From: Crenothrix sp. D3
GTDB lineage: Bacteria > Pseudomonadota > Gammaproteobacteria > Methylococcales > Methylomonadaceae
Direction of reading: 5' to 3'
Assembly (NCBI GenBank): GCA_002134785.1
Contig: MBQZ01000023.1
Span: 1 to 40,538, forward strand
Length of the DNA stretch: 40,538 nucleotides
A program made the position numbers and the translations under genes. Numbering within the stretch: the stretch's first letter is position 1; each line of letters opens with the position of its first letter. Positions 15,783 through 25,276 of this stretch are shown here, one piece after another. The notes under the pieces were generated by a model. That model had not been told where the DNA came from and made no database searches. It was given only the letters and a program-made list of their open reading frames with translations.

Positions 15783-18167
15783 TCAATCGCTTGCTTGATT
15801 ATCTTTTACGATTTTTGGCGTGACGAAAATCAATAACTCAGTTTTATCGTCCTGCTTTCTAGTGTTCTTAAACAGAAAACCGACACCAGGTAAATCAGAA
15901 AAGAAAGGTATGCTATTAAGTCCGTCTGAGATAACTTCCTCAAAAATCCCACCTAAAACAATAGTTTCACCATCTAACACATGAGCGTTAGTATGAATTT
16001 CTCTTTTATCAATGCCAACTTGCCCGCCAGACGACACTACTGCACTAGGATTGTTTTTGGTAATATTGAGCTTCATGATGACACTGCCATTCGGTGTTAT
16101 TTGTGGAGTAACATCTAATTCGAGTAACGCATCTTTAAATATAGTGGTACTCGTGATTGTATTACCTGTTCCTGTTACCGAAGTGTAAGGTATTTGTACA
16201 CCTTGCCTGATAGTTGCCTGACAACGATCGGTTGTCATTACGCGGGGATTAGAAATTAATTCACCTTTACCTTGCGATTGTAAGGCTTGTAATTCAAGAT
16301 TCAGCACATAATCCGCGCCACGCACCAATGTCATACCCAATGCTCCCATAGGCGTACCTTTCGTACCCAGATTAACTAACTGATCTCCTATGGTGCCTAG
16401 TGTCCCTCCTCCTATTCCTGCTGTTCCTGCTGTTGCAGGGGGTACTACATAACCTTGTGTTCCCGTGCCGCCAACAGCAACTCCCTTACCACTACCGCTA
16501 ATACCCACTCTTGCGCCGCCGAACTTAACGCCTAATTCTTTGAGAAAGTTATCTGTGGCAATCACAATTCTGGACTCAATCATAACTTGCCGTACTGGAA
16601 CATCTAACTTATGAATTAAGTTTCTTACCTCTTCTAAACTTTTTGCCGTGTCACGAACAATAAGCGTGTTGGTTCTTGCATCAACTGCAACTGTACCGCG
16701 AGAAGATAACGCACCCAATCCTTTTACTTCTAGTTGAGTCTCTCTTGTTATAGTGCCATCAATTGGACCATTTACACCAACACCACTGCCAGAGGTAGTT
16801 GTAGAAACATTAGCAGCAGTAGTCGGGTTATCCGTAGGGGTCTCTTCTTCCGTTACACCACAAGAACTTGCACTACCACTCGCTCCTGATAATAAAGCAA
16901 CAATAGATCCTGCACTGGCATAATTAATCTTAATATACTCAGTCACTAAAGGATCTAATGCTGCAACCACCGACTCCGTGGCACGTTGTTTTTCCTTATA
17001 GGTTCTAATTCTGTCTAAGGGTGAAATCAGCGTGACATTCCCTGTCTCATACTTACCAAGGTCTTTGGTCATCATGATAAAGTCTAAGGCTTCATCCCAA
17101 GGCACATCATCCAGCTTTAACGTGATATTACCCATGACATCGTCACCTGCCACCACGTTTTGACCCGTAAATTCAGCTAAAATGGCGATAACACTGCGGA
17201 CTTCAATTTCTTGGAAATTTAACGATAATCTATCACCCGTGTATTTCGCCTTCGATTTTTCCAAGGTTTGTTTTTCGTTTTCGCTTAAAGGGCGAAACTC
17301 AACCGTTAATAAACCATTAGATTGAAACGAGGAGTATTCATAGAGGTTATTTTGCATAACGACGGTTAGCGTCGTGTCTCTACCCGAAGAGATTGCATCG
17401 ATATACTTAACGGGGGTTGCAAATTCAGACACGTCCAGTCTTTTCGCTAGATTGCTAGGTAAACGCGAATTGACAAACGTTAAGATGACTTTTCCAGCTT
17501 GTTCTTTGGTATTAACAATCGTATTAGGATTTGCCAGAGAAATCAGTATGCGTCCTTGACCTTTTTCGCCGCGTTTAAAATCAAAACCACTAATTGCCTG
17601 TTCTGGCATTAAGGTGGGAATAACTGATTTCGGATTGATAGGCATAGTAGATGCACTAGGCGCAGGCATCGTATTTTTTTGTACGATAGGCGCAGTGGGT
17701 AGTACAGGCGCAGGTAGCGTGGCAGAGGCAACTGGCTTAGATTGTTGCGCTAAAGTCACTAGCACTTTATTATCGACAACCTTGGTTTCAAAGGGTGTTA
17801 ATTCAAGCATATTAATAACGACTCGAATTCGGTTACCTGTTGCAGCGACATACACACTGCTAACTGCTCCCTGATTAATAGGGTACATTTTCTTGGGCAA
17901 CGCGTTTTTTATGTCATCAAAATCTAATGCAATTCTAGCAGGATTGTCTGTTTGAAATACTTTTGGCAACGTGGCTGTACCAGTCATTTCCAATTGTATT
18001 TGTATTTTACTGTCTGCTAAGGCAACCACGCCTATATTTGATAAGCTCAAATCGCTGGCTCTAACAGGGGCAATAAAAGCAATGAGTAAAAATAATCCCA
18101 CGCTCATATAGGCAACTAGAGATTGCTCCACTTTGTTTAACATAATGTTACCTTGTTTATTACTCAT
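15783..18167 (-). CDS. pilQ: Type IV pilus secretin PilQ
   Basis: Outer-membrane secretin through which the type IV pilus passes. About 794 residues. After an N-terminal hydrophobic signal segment ending near APVRA there are two AMIN-like domains (about 40-140 and 200-300, peptidoglycan binding). These are followed by a secretin/TonB short N domain (SLNFQEIEVRSVIAILAEF) and N-domain repeats. The C-terminal secretin pore has GELISNPRVMTTD, LDVTPQITPNGSVIMKL and LGGIFEEV. A low-complexity Thr/Gly/Ser insert with a Cys (about 435-475) divides the N domains. The start overlaps the pilP stop (TGATG) with AGGGG upstream; GTG 18170 and ATG 18143 (with its own AAGG) are alternatives. Confidence 0.96.
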   Translation of the reverse strand: MSNKQGNIMLNKVEQSLVAYMSVGLFLLIAFIAPVRASDLSLSNIGVVALADSKIQIQLEMTGTATLPKVFQTDNPARIALDFDDIKNALPKKMYPINQGAVSSVYVAATGNRIRVVINMLELTPFETKVVDNKVLVTLAQQSKPVASATLPAPVLPTAPIVQKNTMPAPSASTMPINPKSVIPTLMPEQAISGFDFKRGEKGQGRILISLANPNTIVNTKEQAGKVILTFVNSRLPSNLAKRLDVSEFATPVKYIDAISSGRDTTLTVVMQNNLYEYSSFQSNGLLTVEFRPLSENEKQTLEKSKAKYTGDRLSLNFQEIEVRSVIAILAEFTGQNVVAGDDVMGNITLKLDDVPWDEALDFIMMTKDLGKYETGNVTLISPLDRIRTYKEKQRATESVVAALDPLVTEYIKINYASAGSIVALLSGASGSASSCGVTEEETPTDNPTTAANVSTTTSGSGVGVNGPIDGTITRETQLEVKGLGALSSRGTVAVDARTNTLIVRDTAKSLEEVRNLIHKLDVPVRQVMIESRIVIATDNFLKELGVKFGGARVGISGSGKGVAVGGTGTQGYVVPPATAGTAGIGGGTLGTIGDQLVNLGTKGTPMGALGMTLVRGADYVLNLELQALQSQGKGELISNPRVMTTDRCQATIRQGVQIPYTSVTGTGNTITSTTIFKDALLELDVTPQITPNGSVIMKLNITKNNPSAVVSSGGQVGIDKREIHTNAHVLDGETIVLGGIFEEVISDGLNSIPFFSDLPGVGFLFKNTRKQDDKTELLIFVTPKIVKDNQASD

Positions 18168-18712
18168 CACTTATCCCCTAATTCATCTATCAACATCACT
18201 GACATTTGTTGTTCACGCCATGTGCCTGGTTTATCGGGTACGATTTCCATTAATTCAATTTTATCCGCACTAATACGGATAACTTTTCCGTAATTTTGAC
18301 CCATATAATTGCCTTCTCGAACCCGATAAATCGTTTTATCTGTTGATTTTATTAATGCCCATAAATTCGATTTCATACTAACCGTACCAATCATCTTTAA
18401 TGTTTCTAAAGGAAAAGCTTCCAACTCTTCCTTACGGCGCGTGGTATCTGGTTTTATACCGCTACCTGTTGACACCCCTGCGTCATCACCTACTAACTCA
18501 GTGGGCTTTGTTGGTTTAAAAGGATCACGCAAATCTTCAGGATTAAATATAAATGGTTCAATTACCTTAATCTCAGGCAACGGCTTAATCGTTCCTTTAG
18601 GCTTAGCTTTAACTTCTGTAATATATTGATTTAATTCTGAAAAATCATTATTACTACACCCTGCTAATAAAGCCAAAGAAACTGCACAACCTATTAATTT
18701 ACGCTGTTTCAT
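18167..18712 (-). CDS. pilP: Type IV pilus inner-membrane lipoprotein PilP
   Basis: 181 residues. The signal sequence ends in LLAGC, with Cys19 as lipidation site. The disordered proline-rich linker is followed by the beta-sandwich domain seen in PilP: LRDPFKPTKP, LETLKMIGTVSMKSNLWALIKS, REGNYMGQNYGKVIRIS. PilP links the PilNO inner-membrane complex to the PilQ secretin. Start and stop overlap the neighbouring pilO and pilQ genes, so translation is probably coupled. Confidence 0.95.
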   Translation of the reverse strand: MKQRKLIGCAVSLALLAGCSNNDFSELNQYITEVKAKPKGTIKPLPEIKVIEPFIFNPEDLRDPFKPTKPTELVGDDAGVSTGSGIKPDTTRRKEELEAFPLETLKMIGTVSMKSNLWALIKSTDKTIYRVREGNYMGQNYGKVIRISADKIELMEIVPDKPGTWREQQMSVMLIDELGDK

Positions 18713-19347
18713 TACTTGCCTCCTCTCTTACTTTTACTCTTTTTCTTGGCAATATCAGCAGGATTAGTACTGGCGGCTTCATTGTAAGTTTTAACAGTTG
18801 CAGTCATCTTTAATAATCCGCTATCTTTATTTTCAGGGGAAATATTGACATCATGCACCGTCACAATTCGCGGTAAAGAGGCTAAGCCGCTAATGAATAA
18901 ACCAATCTCTTCGTATTTTCCTGTGACTTCAATTTTAATCGGCAACTCTGAATAGAAATCCTTAAGAACGGCTGGCTCTAATTTGAATAATTTAAACTCT
19001 AAACCTGTCGCTAAGCCTGTCTGCGAAATATCAACTAACAAACTGGCTACTTCGGCTTCAGTAGGCATTTGTTTAATCATTTCATCTAATGAGGCTTCAA
19101 TTTGTGTTAATTGATATTGGTAATCAGGCAAGTTTGCCGCTTTCGCTTGCTTGGTCTCAAAGGTTGTTTTTAACGTCGGCTCTTTTTGTTGAACCGCTTC
19201 AAGTGCGGTTATTTGATCAAGCGTATCCAAATAAATGCAGCCCCCAGCAACCGTGGCACACACAAGAAATATTATCGATGCCTTTACGGGTAACGGCCAT
19301 GTTCCTGCGGCATTAGGATCCCAATTAATTTCTGATAGATTCATCAT
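18712..19347 (-). CDS. pilO: Type IV pilus alignment protein PilO
   Basis: 211 residues. A short cytoplasmic N-terminus (LSEINWDPNAAGTWPLPVK) precedes one membrane helix (about 22-43). A periplasmic coiled coil (about 45-95) and a ferredoxin-like domain follow, with LEFKLFKLEP and the KIEVTGKYEEIGLFISGLA block typical of PilO. The C-terminus is Lys-rich (KKKSKSKRGGK). PilO pairs with PilN to form the inner-membrane platform. It is separated from pilN by six bases. Confidence 0.95.
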   Translation of the reverse strand: MMNLSEINWDPNAAGTWPLPVKASIIFLVCATVAGGCIYLDTLDQITALEAVQQKEPTLKTTFETKQAKAANLPDYQYQLTQIEASLDEMIKQMPTEAEVASLLVDISQTGLATGLEFKLFKLEPAVLKDFYSELPIKIEVTGKYEEIGLFISGLASLPRIVTVHDVNISPENKDSGLLKMTATVKTYNEAASTNPADIAKKKSKSKRGGK

Positions 19348-19353
19348 GCACCC

Positions 19354-19929
19354 TTATTTATTAGTAGCGTCGACTTTAGTCGCTTCAACAGCTGGCTTAC
19401 CTAGCGTTGCTTTCAACGTAAAATTACTTTGTGTAGATTGAACTCCCTCTGCTTTAATCTCCTCTAACACAGGTGAGTTTAGCCAACTTGAGGTGTCAAT
19501 GGAGCGCATAAAAGCAGAAACGCGGGCGTTAGATTGTGATTTGCCTTCAAAGGCTAATTCCTGCCCTGTTTGCGTAAATTTGGTAAGAAAAACACCATCT
19601 GGGGTATTTTTGGGAATTTCATCTATTAAATGCACAACTTCTGGTCGACTTTCCTGTAACTTTTGAATCAAATCTATTTTGGCTAGTAGTTTATTTTTGG
19701 TTTCTTCAATATTTTTAATTTCGCCAAGTTTTTTATCCAGTATGACTATTTCATCTTCAAGTATTTTATTTCTTGCAGTGTGATATTCTTGTAATCCTTG
19801 AATGTACACATGAATAAAACCAAAGGCAATCAACGTGAGTACAGCAAATACCCCCGTCGCTGTTAAAAAATTCTTCTTCTTTTGTTGACGTAGTTCCTCC
19901 CGCCAAGGAAGTAAATTGATTCTGGCCAT
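19354..19929 (-). CDS. pilN: Type IV pilus assembly protein PilN
   Basis: 191 residues. The cytoplasmic N-terminus MARINLLPWRE carries the INLLPWR motif that docks onto PilM. It is followed by a basic stretch and one membrane helix (about 22-43), then a coiled coil and a periplasmic domain (LIDEIPKNTPDGVFLTKF...). The start overlaps the pilM stop, and pilO follows six bases later. Confidence 0.96.
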   Translation of the reverse strand: MARINLLPWREELRQQKKKNFLTATGVFAVLTLIAFGFIHVYIQGLQEYHTARNKILEDEIVILDKKLGEIKNIEETKNKLLAKIDLIQKLQESRPEVVHLIDEIPKNTPDGVFLTKFTQTGQELAFEGKSQSNARVSAFMRSIDTSSWLNSPVLEEIKAEGVQSTQSNFTLKATLGKPAVEATKVDATNK

Positions 19930-20990
19930 TAATCAAAACTCCTTAATGCTAAACCACATGCAATCATCATCGCGGGCGCATCATTACTTAATATTTGAGG
20001 TTTTACTTTATTTGACAATGCCATATTGACGAATGGATTCGCAATATGTACAGGCATATCCAGACTTTTCTCGACCAGTTTTTCAATACCTGGAATGGAT
20101 GCACAACCGCCTGCTAAAATAATGCCATCAACTCCTCTGTTGGCTGCGGAAGCGACAAAAAATTGTAACAATCGCTGAACTTGTTGAGCCATCGCTTTTT
20201 TAAAGGGATCAAGCACATCCGCTGTGTAATTATCAGGTAAGCCACCGTGTTTTTTTGCTAATCCCGCTTCTTCATAAGACAATCCATATCGACGTTGAAT
20301 TTCTTCAGTCAACTGCTTACCACCAAATACCTGCTCTCTGGTATAAACCGTCCTCCGATCATGCAAAATATTGAGCGATGCCATCGTTGCACCTATATCA
20401 ACAATAGCAAAGGTATGACCATCAACTTCATCAACAAACTGCTCAGATAACAGTGAAAAGGCGTTTTCTATCGCAAAAGCCTCAACATCAACAATCCGCG
20501 TTTTTAAGCCTGCTTTTAATAAGGCTTCAACACGATCATCAACATTTTCTCTGCGTGATGCTGCCAGCAACACATCAACCATTTCGGGATTAGCCTCGTT
20601 AATGCCTTGCACTTCAAAATCGAAGTTAATTTCATCAAGCGGATAAGGCACATATTGATCGGCTTCCAGCATAATCTGCTCTTCCATTTCATCGTCGCTG
20701 AGTGATGCTTCTAACGTGATAATCTTCGTCATCACCGCAGACCCAGAAACGGCAACCGTTGCTTGTTTTACTTTAGTCCCAGATTGTTTAATAGCCGCAT
20801 TTATAGCATCAGCGATTAGATTGACATTGGCGATATTTTTATCAATCACAGCATCTTGCGGTAAAGGTGTTACCGCATAGCTTTCGACTCGGTAACGCGT
20901 ACCCACTTTACTTAATTCCAGTAATTTTACGGCGGCTGAACTAATATCAATACTCAGAACCGAATCCTGTTTGTGACTAAACCAGCTCAT
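19929..20990 (-). CDS. pilM: Type IV pilus assembly protein PilM
   Basis: 353 residues, an actin-like (FtsA/HSP70-fold) cytoplasmic ATP-binding protein that recruits PilN. Visible features are SVLSIDISSAAVKLLEL (phosphate 1 region), FAIVDIGATMASLNIL (phosphate 2), QVFGGKQLTEEIQRRYG and GIILAGGCASIPGIE (adenosine motif). First gene of pilMNOPQ, with AAGGGTG as ribosome site. About 575 bp of non-coding DNA lies upstream, giving room for its promoter; many species have the divergent mrcA gene there, which is absent here. Confidence 0.96.
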   Translation of the reverse strand: MSWFSHKQDSVLSIDISSAAVKLLELSKVGTRYRVESYAVTPLPQDAVIDKNIANVNLIADAINAAIKQSGTKVKQATVAVSGSAVMTKIITLEASLSDDEMEEQIMLEADQYVPYPLDEINFDFEVQGINEANPEMVDVLLAASRRENVDDRVEALLKAGLKTRIVDVEAFAIENAFSLLSEQFVDEVDGHTFAIVDIGATMASLNILHDRRTVYTREQVFGGKQLTEEIQRRYGLSYEEAGLAKKHGGLPDNYTADVLDPFKKAMAQQVQRLLQFFVASAANRGVDGIILAGGCASIPGIEKLVEKSLDMPVHIANPFVNMALSNKVKPQILSNDAPAMMIACGLALRSFD

Positions 20991-21565
20991 TACACACCCT
21001 TAAAAAACTTAATCGTTAATATGGACTCAAAATTGCAATGTCTGTCACTTAAAATGTCAGCCAATGCAAAATTCAATTTACTTTGCAAATGAGTATAGTA
21101 GTTTTTTCAAATTCAACTTATTTAGTAGAAAAAAACTCTGCGCTACACCTGTTATCGCATCAATGAGAATAATGCCGCGATGAAGTAATTTTCTGTGACG
21201 ATTTGAGTATAGACCATAAATTTAACTTAACTTCTGGGCAACACTCACCATAATGACAATCCTTTGTGATTGTTTTTAAAAGAGAATTTTTTAACAGCGG
21301 GTGCGAGAAATAAATTGAGAGCAAAAATAGGGCATTAATTATTTTCGCGATGGTGCTTGATGTATTGGAATTTCAACAATTTTTAGACAAAAAAAATCAG
21401 CTACTCATAAACCAAGTAGCTGATAGTTTAGTATTCTATATAATGCTTTTTACAGCTAACTGAGTCGTGGGTTTGCCGCCGTATCAGTTCATTTTCAGCG
21501 GGTGTTTAGACTAATAGAGTGTAACTAAAATAGTTAGCACACCTACAAAATCACCACTGAAAGAC
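20991..21565. other. Non-coding AT-rich interval between pilM and rpmE
   Basis: I find no gene in this 575-bp stretch. It should hold the pilM promoter. A possible minus-strand -10 (TATACT, complement of AGTATA near 21095-21100) lies about 105 bp before pilM, but without a clear -35. The right part contains the hairpin at 21388-21424 that fits the rpmE terminator. No tRNA-like cloverleaf was noticed. Confidence 0.5.
21388..21424 (-). terminator. Rho-independent terminator downstream of rpmE
   Basis: ATCAGCTACT (21396-21405) and AGTAGCTGAT (21415-21424) form a 10-bp perfect stem with a 9-base loop. On the minus strand the stem is followed by eight T. It lies about 140 bp after the rpmE stop. 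Confidence 0.75.
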
Positions 21566-21766
21566 TTATTTTCCGTATCTCTTACGGAATTTATCAACAC
21601 GACCTGCTGTATCAACAACACGTTGTTTGCCTGTATAAAAAGGATGGCAAGAAGAACAAACTTCTATCTGCAAATCCTTAGTTAGTACAGAGCCAGTTGT
21701 AAAGACATTACCACAACCGCAGGTCACAGTAATTTGTTTATAATTAGGATGAATTTCTGGTTTCAT
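21566..21766 (-). CDS. rpmE: 50S ribosomal protein L31 (zinc-binding type)
   Basis: 66 residues, full length for L31. It starts [10 protein letters not shown] and has the zinc ligands Cys16, Cys18, Cys37 and Cys40 (TCGCGN, CSSCHPF), so it is the 'C+' zinc form rather than the zinc-independent paralogue. HPFYTGKQR and the basic tail [11 protein letters not shown] are typical. It is monocistronic, divergent from xth, and has a terminator after it. Confidence 0.97.
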   Translation of the reverse strand: MKPEIHPNYKQITVTCGCGNVFTTGSVLTKDLQIEVCSSCHPFYTGKQRVVDTAGRVDKFRKRYGK

Positions 21767-21863
21767 ATCACTTTCACATTAGCCACAAGCGGGCTACCTA
21801 CTTGATTAAAGAACCAAGTATAATACGGATTTCACAGTAAATTCGCAACCTAATTCATCATTT

Positions 21864-22637
21864 ATGCGCATTATCACCCTCAATGCCAACGGCATTCGCT
21901 CAGCAGAACGTAAAGGTTTTTTTACTTGGATGCAGCAACAGAACGCTGACATTATCTGCTTACAAGAAACCAAGGCTCAAACACACCAACTTGCTACAGA
22001 CATTTTTTGCCCTGAAAACTACCACTGTTTTTATCATGATGCGGAGAAAAAAGGCTATAGCGGTGTAGCCTTATATTGTAAAAAGAAACCAGATCAACTA
22101 ATAAATGGTCTAGGTTGGACAGATATAGACAGTGAGGGGCGTTTCATTGAAGCGCAGTTTGGGCAACTCAGTGTCATTTCACTCTACCTACCCTCTGGCT
22201 CATCGGGTGAAGAACGACAAGCGTTTAAATTCAGTGTATTAAACCGTTTACTACCTTATTTGCAACAACGCGCTACAGAAGGTCGGGATTTTATTATTTG
22301 CGGGGATTGGAATATTGCGCATCAAAAAATTGATTTAAAAAATTGGCGCGGCAATCAAAAAAACTCAGGTTTTCTCCCCGAAGAACGCGCGTGGTTAGAC
22401 AGCTTATTTTCTGGCGGGCAGTGGATGGATGCGTTTAGGTTAATTAATGCAGACGCTGAACACTATACTTGGTGGTCAAATCGTGGGCAGTCTTGGGCAA
22501 AAAATGTCGGCTGGCGCATTGATTATCAGATTATTAGTGCATCACTAAAGGATAAGATAATTTCGGCGGCGATTTATAAAGATGAGCGATTTTCGGATCA
22601 CGCGCCATTATTGATGGATTACGACTATTTATTTTAA
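21864..22637 (+). CDS. xth: Exodeoxyribonuclease III / AP endonuclease
   Basis: 257 residues of the ExoIII/APE1 family, which cuts DNA at abasic sites and removes 3' blocking groups. Active-site motifs are LNANGIRSA (residues 6-14), ICLQETKAQ with the metal-binding Glu, GDWNIAH (Asp and Asn), WRIDYQI and the C-terminal FSDHAPLLMDY with the catalytic Asp-His. A TATAAT at 21819-21824 lies 40 bp before the ATG and is a likely -10 box, though no good -35 is visible. A hairpin follows the gene. Confidence 0.95.
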   Translation: MRIITLNANGIRSAERKGFFTWMQQQNADIICLQETKAQTHQLATDIFCPENYHCFYHDAEKKGYSGVALYCKKKPDQLINGLGWTDIDSEGRFIEAQFGQLSVISLYLPSGSSGEERQAFKFSVLNRLLPYLQQRATEGRDFIICGDWNIAHQKIDLKNWRGNQKNSGFLPEERAWLDSLFSGGQWMDAFRLINADAEHYTWWSNRGQSWAKNVGWRIDYQIISASLKDKIISAAIYKDERFSDHAPLLMDYDYLF

Positions 22638-22644
22638 TAGTCTA

Positions 22645-22674
22645 AACTGCCAGCCCCTTGAAGAACTGGCAGTT
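22645..22674. terminator. Hairpin between convergent xth and copper receptor genes
   Basis: AACTGCCAG (22645-22653) pairs with CTGGCAGTT (22666-22674), loop 12 bases. It lies between two converging genes and could end transcription from either side. The T tract is weak on both strands. Confidence 0.5.
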
Positions 22675-22690
22675 ATACAGAACGGTTATG

Positions 22691-24940
22691 CTAATAAGTA
22701 ACCGTCAAACCGACATTGAACGAGCGACCATAACCTGGAATAGGTGTTCCCGCTGGCAGATTTCTTTCACCCATGTAAACCCCACCTAATGGCAAGGCAT
22801 AATTCTTATCGAGAACGTTCTCTATCGCGGCATCAACGCGCAAATACTTCCAATCATAGTGGGTGCGTAAGTTAAGCAGTGCATAGCCTGCGGTTTTTGG
22901 TTCTAAACGAATCGCCTGCACAGTCTTTTTAGGTGCGACCAATTGTGTTTCGATAGTTGCACCCCAGTCACCCCATTTATAATCCAAATCCAAGGTTGAA
23001 TTCAGCGGCATCTGTTGATAGAGGTTATCGTTAGAGGTCAGATTTTGACCGCGTACATAACTTAAAATGCCTCTAGTCGATAAGCTGCCGTAGTTATCCG
23101 TGGCTAATAACATCTTGCTGCCTGAGGCATTAACACCCACTAACTGTGCATTATAGTTACCCAGTTGCAGTAATCTAAAACCGCCACCACCGTGTGTAGT
23201 GGTATTACCCGCTGCGGTGTTATTACACGTTACGCCATTCGCGGGCATACAATAACCCGCATCAATATAGTCTTTCACATAAGTATAAAAGGGAGTGATT
23301 TTAACATCCCAGTTTTCCTGCTCAGCATCGTGAAAATTGGCTGTACCACTGACAGTGTAGGCGGTTTCTGGATTTAAATTATTATTGCCAACATAGCCGT
23401 TACCATCACCATACCAGTTATTCATCAGCATTGACATCGGCATGGTCATCGCCATTGCACCCATGCCCATCACTGCACCCCTAGACCACGCATAGCGTTC
23501 ATAAAGACTGGGCGCACGGGTTTTTCTGGCAAAACCTAATTCATATTGCTGCGTTTCAGTCGGTGTATAACGTGCTAAAGCGGTGACATCAACAATCGCA
23601 TCGGTACGTTGTTTATCTTGATTATTAACTAATTTTGCTTCGGGCGTTACTACGCCATAGTCCATCACATTGCCTGCATTCATTTCAACCAATCCGCCAC
23701 GCACACCGAATTGCGTTAGCCATTTACTGTTCCAGTTGCTTTCAACTTCAGCAAAAAAATCCAATCTATCGCGCTGTCCGTTGCTAATATTCCAAAAAGG
23801 CGCGGGGCCATTCATCATGGTCATCGGTTTATTACCCACTGGATTCCACCAATCATCCAAACGATAACGCTGATATTCACTGCCGACGGTCAACTGATGC
23901 TGTTCAGTCAAATCAATAATACCTTTAACTGCCAAACCTTGATTATAACTCTGGGTATTCATCGGCATATTGCCGCTTTTATCACCTTCAAAGTTCATGT
24001 AATGCTGAACATCTTCATGATAGGCGCGGGCTTCTAATCGCCCCCAATCAAATTTACTTTTCGTGCTGACATTGGCAAACCAACTGTCGTCACCTGCCAA
24101 ATCCATACGCACATTTGGATAGCCTTGATAGGGAATATTTTGTAAGCCAACTTTGATAATCGCTTCATGATTGTCGTTACGCAACGCTAACGACAGCGAT
24201 TGATTTTGTGATTTATAAGCAGAAGAACTGACCACATCATTGGCATTGGCTTTATTTCTAGTCGTGAAATTGCCGCCTGCTTTGTAATTACCCGCTTCAA
24301 CGGTAGAGCCTGTGTAAGTCAACGACACATTTTTATTTGCCAAGGTAGTTGAAATATTACCGCCCCACGCATTGCTATTGCTCCGATAAAATGCCGAACC
24401 TTGACCCGTCACTAAATATTTTTTGCCGTCCTCAGCATATTGGGGATCAGCGGACTGCACACGAATAGTCCCTGCGATACTGTCGCCACCCATACTCACA
24501 GGAGTGATACCCGCCATTATTTGCGCACTCAGGACGCTGGAAGGCGCAACATAAGAAAGCGGCGGATTCATGTGATTGCCACACGCAGAAATCAAATTCA
24601 TGCCGTCTATTTGAATACGAATACGATCATCTGCCATACCATTAATAATAGGACGACTAGAAATACCACCACCCCCTGAAAAACTAACGCCAGCGGTGTG
24701 ATTAAACATTTGTGCGGTATCACTGGTAGCAGTTCTATCGCGTATTATTTGCGACGGTTTGAGAAAGGATTCAAACGGTTGATGAGGATTATTGGCTGAT
24801 TGCGCTCTGACAATTAGTGTATCCAGCGTAACTGAACCGTCCGATTTTTTGGTGCTATCAACAGGCTTTACAGGCTCAGCGTTGGCAATTCCTGTACTAA
24901 GGGCAATGCCGATAGCAAGCAATTTATTTTTAAGTTTCAT
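22691..24940 (-). CDS. oprC: TonB-dependent copper receptor (OprC/NosA-like)
   Basis: 749 residues. After a signal peptide (cleaved near IANA) come the plug domain with SARPIING-like ISSRPIINGMADDRIRIQ and a 22-strand barrel ending in an aromatic residue (GLTVTY). The plug holds Cys120 and Met124 in SACGNHMNPPLSY, which corresponds to the Cys/Met copper site known for OprC. A very Met-rich segment (about residues 484-505, MGMGAMAMTMPMSMLMNNW) and others (MTMMNGP) fit copper binding. It would import copper across the outer membrane with TonB energy. Copper is needed for particulate methane monooxygenase, so it is relevant to a methanotroph. No Fur box or copper operator is evident; upstream DNA is AT-rich. 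Confidence 0.92.
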   Translation of the reverse strand: MKLKNKLLAIGIALSTGIANAEPVKPVDSTKKSDGSVTLDTLIVRAQSANNPHQPFESFLKPSQIIRDRTATSDTAQMFNHTAGVSFSGGGGISSRPIINGMADDRIRIQIDGMNLISACGNHMNPPLSYVAPSSVLSAQIMAGITPVSMGGDSIAGTIRVQSADPQYAEDGKKYLVTGQGSAFYRSNSNAWGGNISTTLANKNVSLTYTGSTVEAGNYKAGGNFTTRNKANANDVVSSSAYKSQNQSLSLALRNDNHEAIIKVGLQNIPYQGYPNVRMDLAGDDSWFANVSTKSKFDWGRLEARAYHEDVQHYMNFEGDKSGNMPMNTQSYNQGLAVKGIIDLTEQHQLTVGSEYQRYRLDDWWNPVGNKPMTMMNGPAPFWNISNGQRDRLDFFAEVESNWNSKWLTQFGVRGGLVEMNAGNVMDYGVVTPEAKLVNNQDKQRTDAIVDVTALARYTPTETQQYELGFARKTRAPSLYERYAWSRGAVMGMGAMAMTMPMSMLMNNWYGDGNGYVGNNNLNPETAYTVSGTANFHDAEQENWDVKITPFYTYVKDYIDAGYCMPANGVTCNNTAAGNTTTHGGGGFRLLQLGNYNAQLVGVNASGSKMLLATDNYGSLSTRGILSYVRGQNLTSNDNLYQQMPLNSTLDLDYKWGDWGATIETQLVAPKKTVQAIRLEPKTAGYALLNLRTHYDWKYLRVDAAIENVLDKNYALPLGGVYMGERNLPAGTPIPGYGRSFNVGLTVTY

Positions 24941-25276
24941 GAAGTTCTCCGAAAGAGATAAGGAATATTTAATACCTTAATTATAGGGAGGGCATCATGA
25001 ATTTCCGAACATTAATATTTACTTATTAAGTGATGGACTAAGATAAAGCAATTAATAAGCCAACTTATAACACATTGATTATTAATAAATATTATTTATG
25101 ATTAGTGTCGATTTTATTAAAAAGCAACAAAAATAGTTTATATGCAACAACAGGGCTACGTTATATAACCTAGTTTAATTAATCTATTTTTAACAACCAG
25201 AATTAAAATCCGCACTGGTTGCCTTGTGTGGAGCATGGTTATTTTGCGAAGATGACAACCAGCGATAAGCAATGGC
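24941..25276. other. Non-coding interval between mfnB-like gene and copper receptor
   Basis: No gene is visible. The interval lies after the C1-cofactor operon and before the copper receptor (both minus strand), so it should hold the operon's end and the receptor's promoter. The one structure seen is three copies of one heptamer: CAACCAG at 25194-25200 and 25256-25262, and its complement CTGGTTG at 25215-25221. These allow two exclusive hairpins. The rest is AT-rich. Confidence 0.5.

Noticed and set aside
24941-25276. Cobalamin or other riboswitch before the copper receptor
   Set aside because: No conserved riboswitch core was recognised; only the repeated heptamer stands out.
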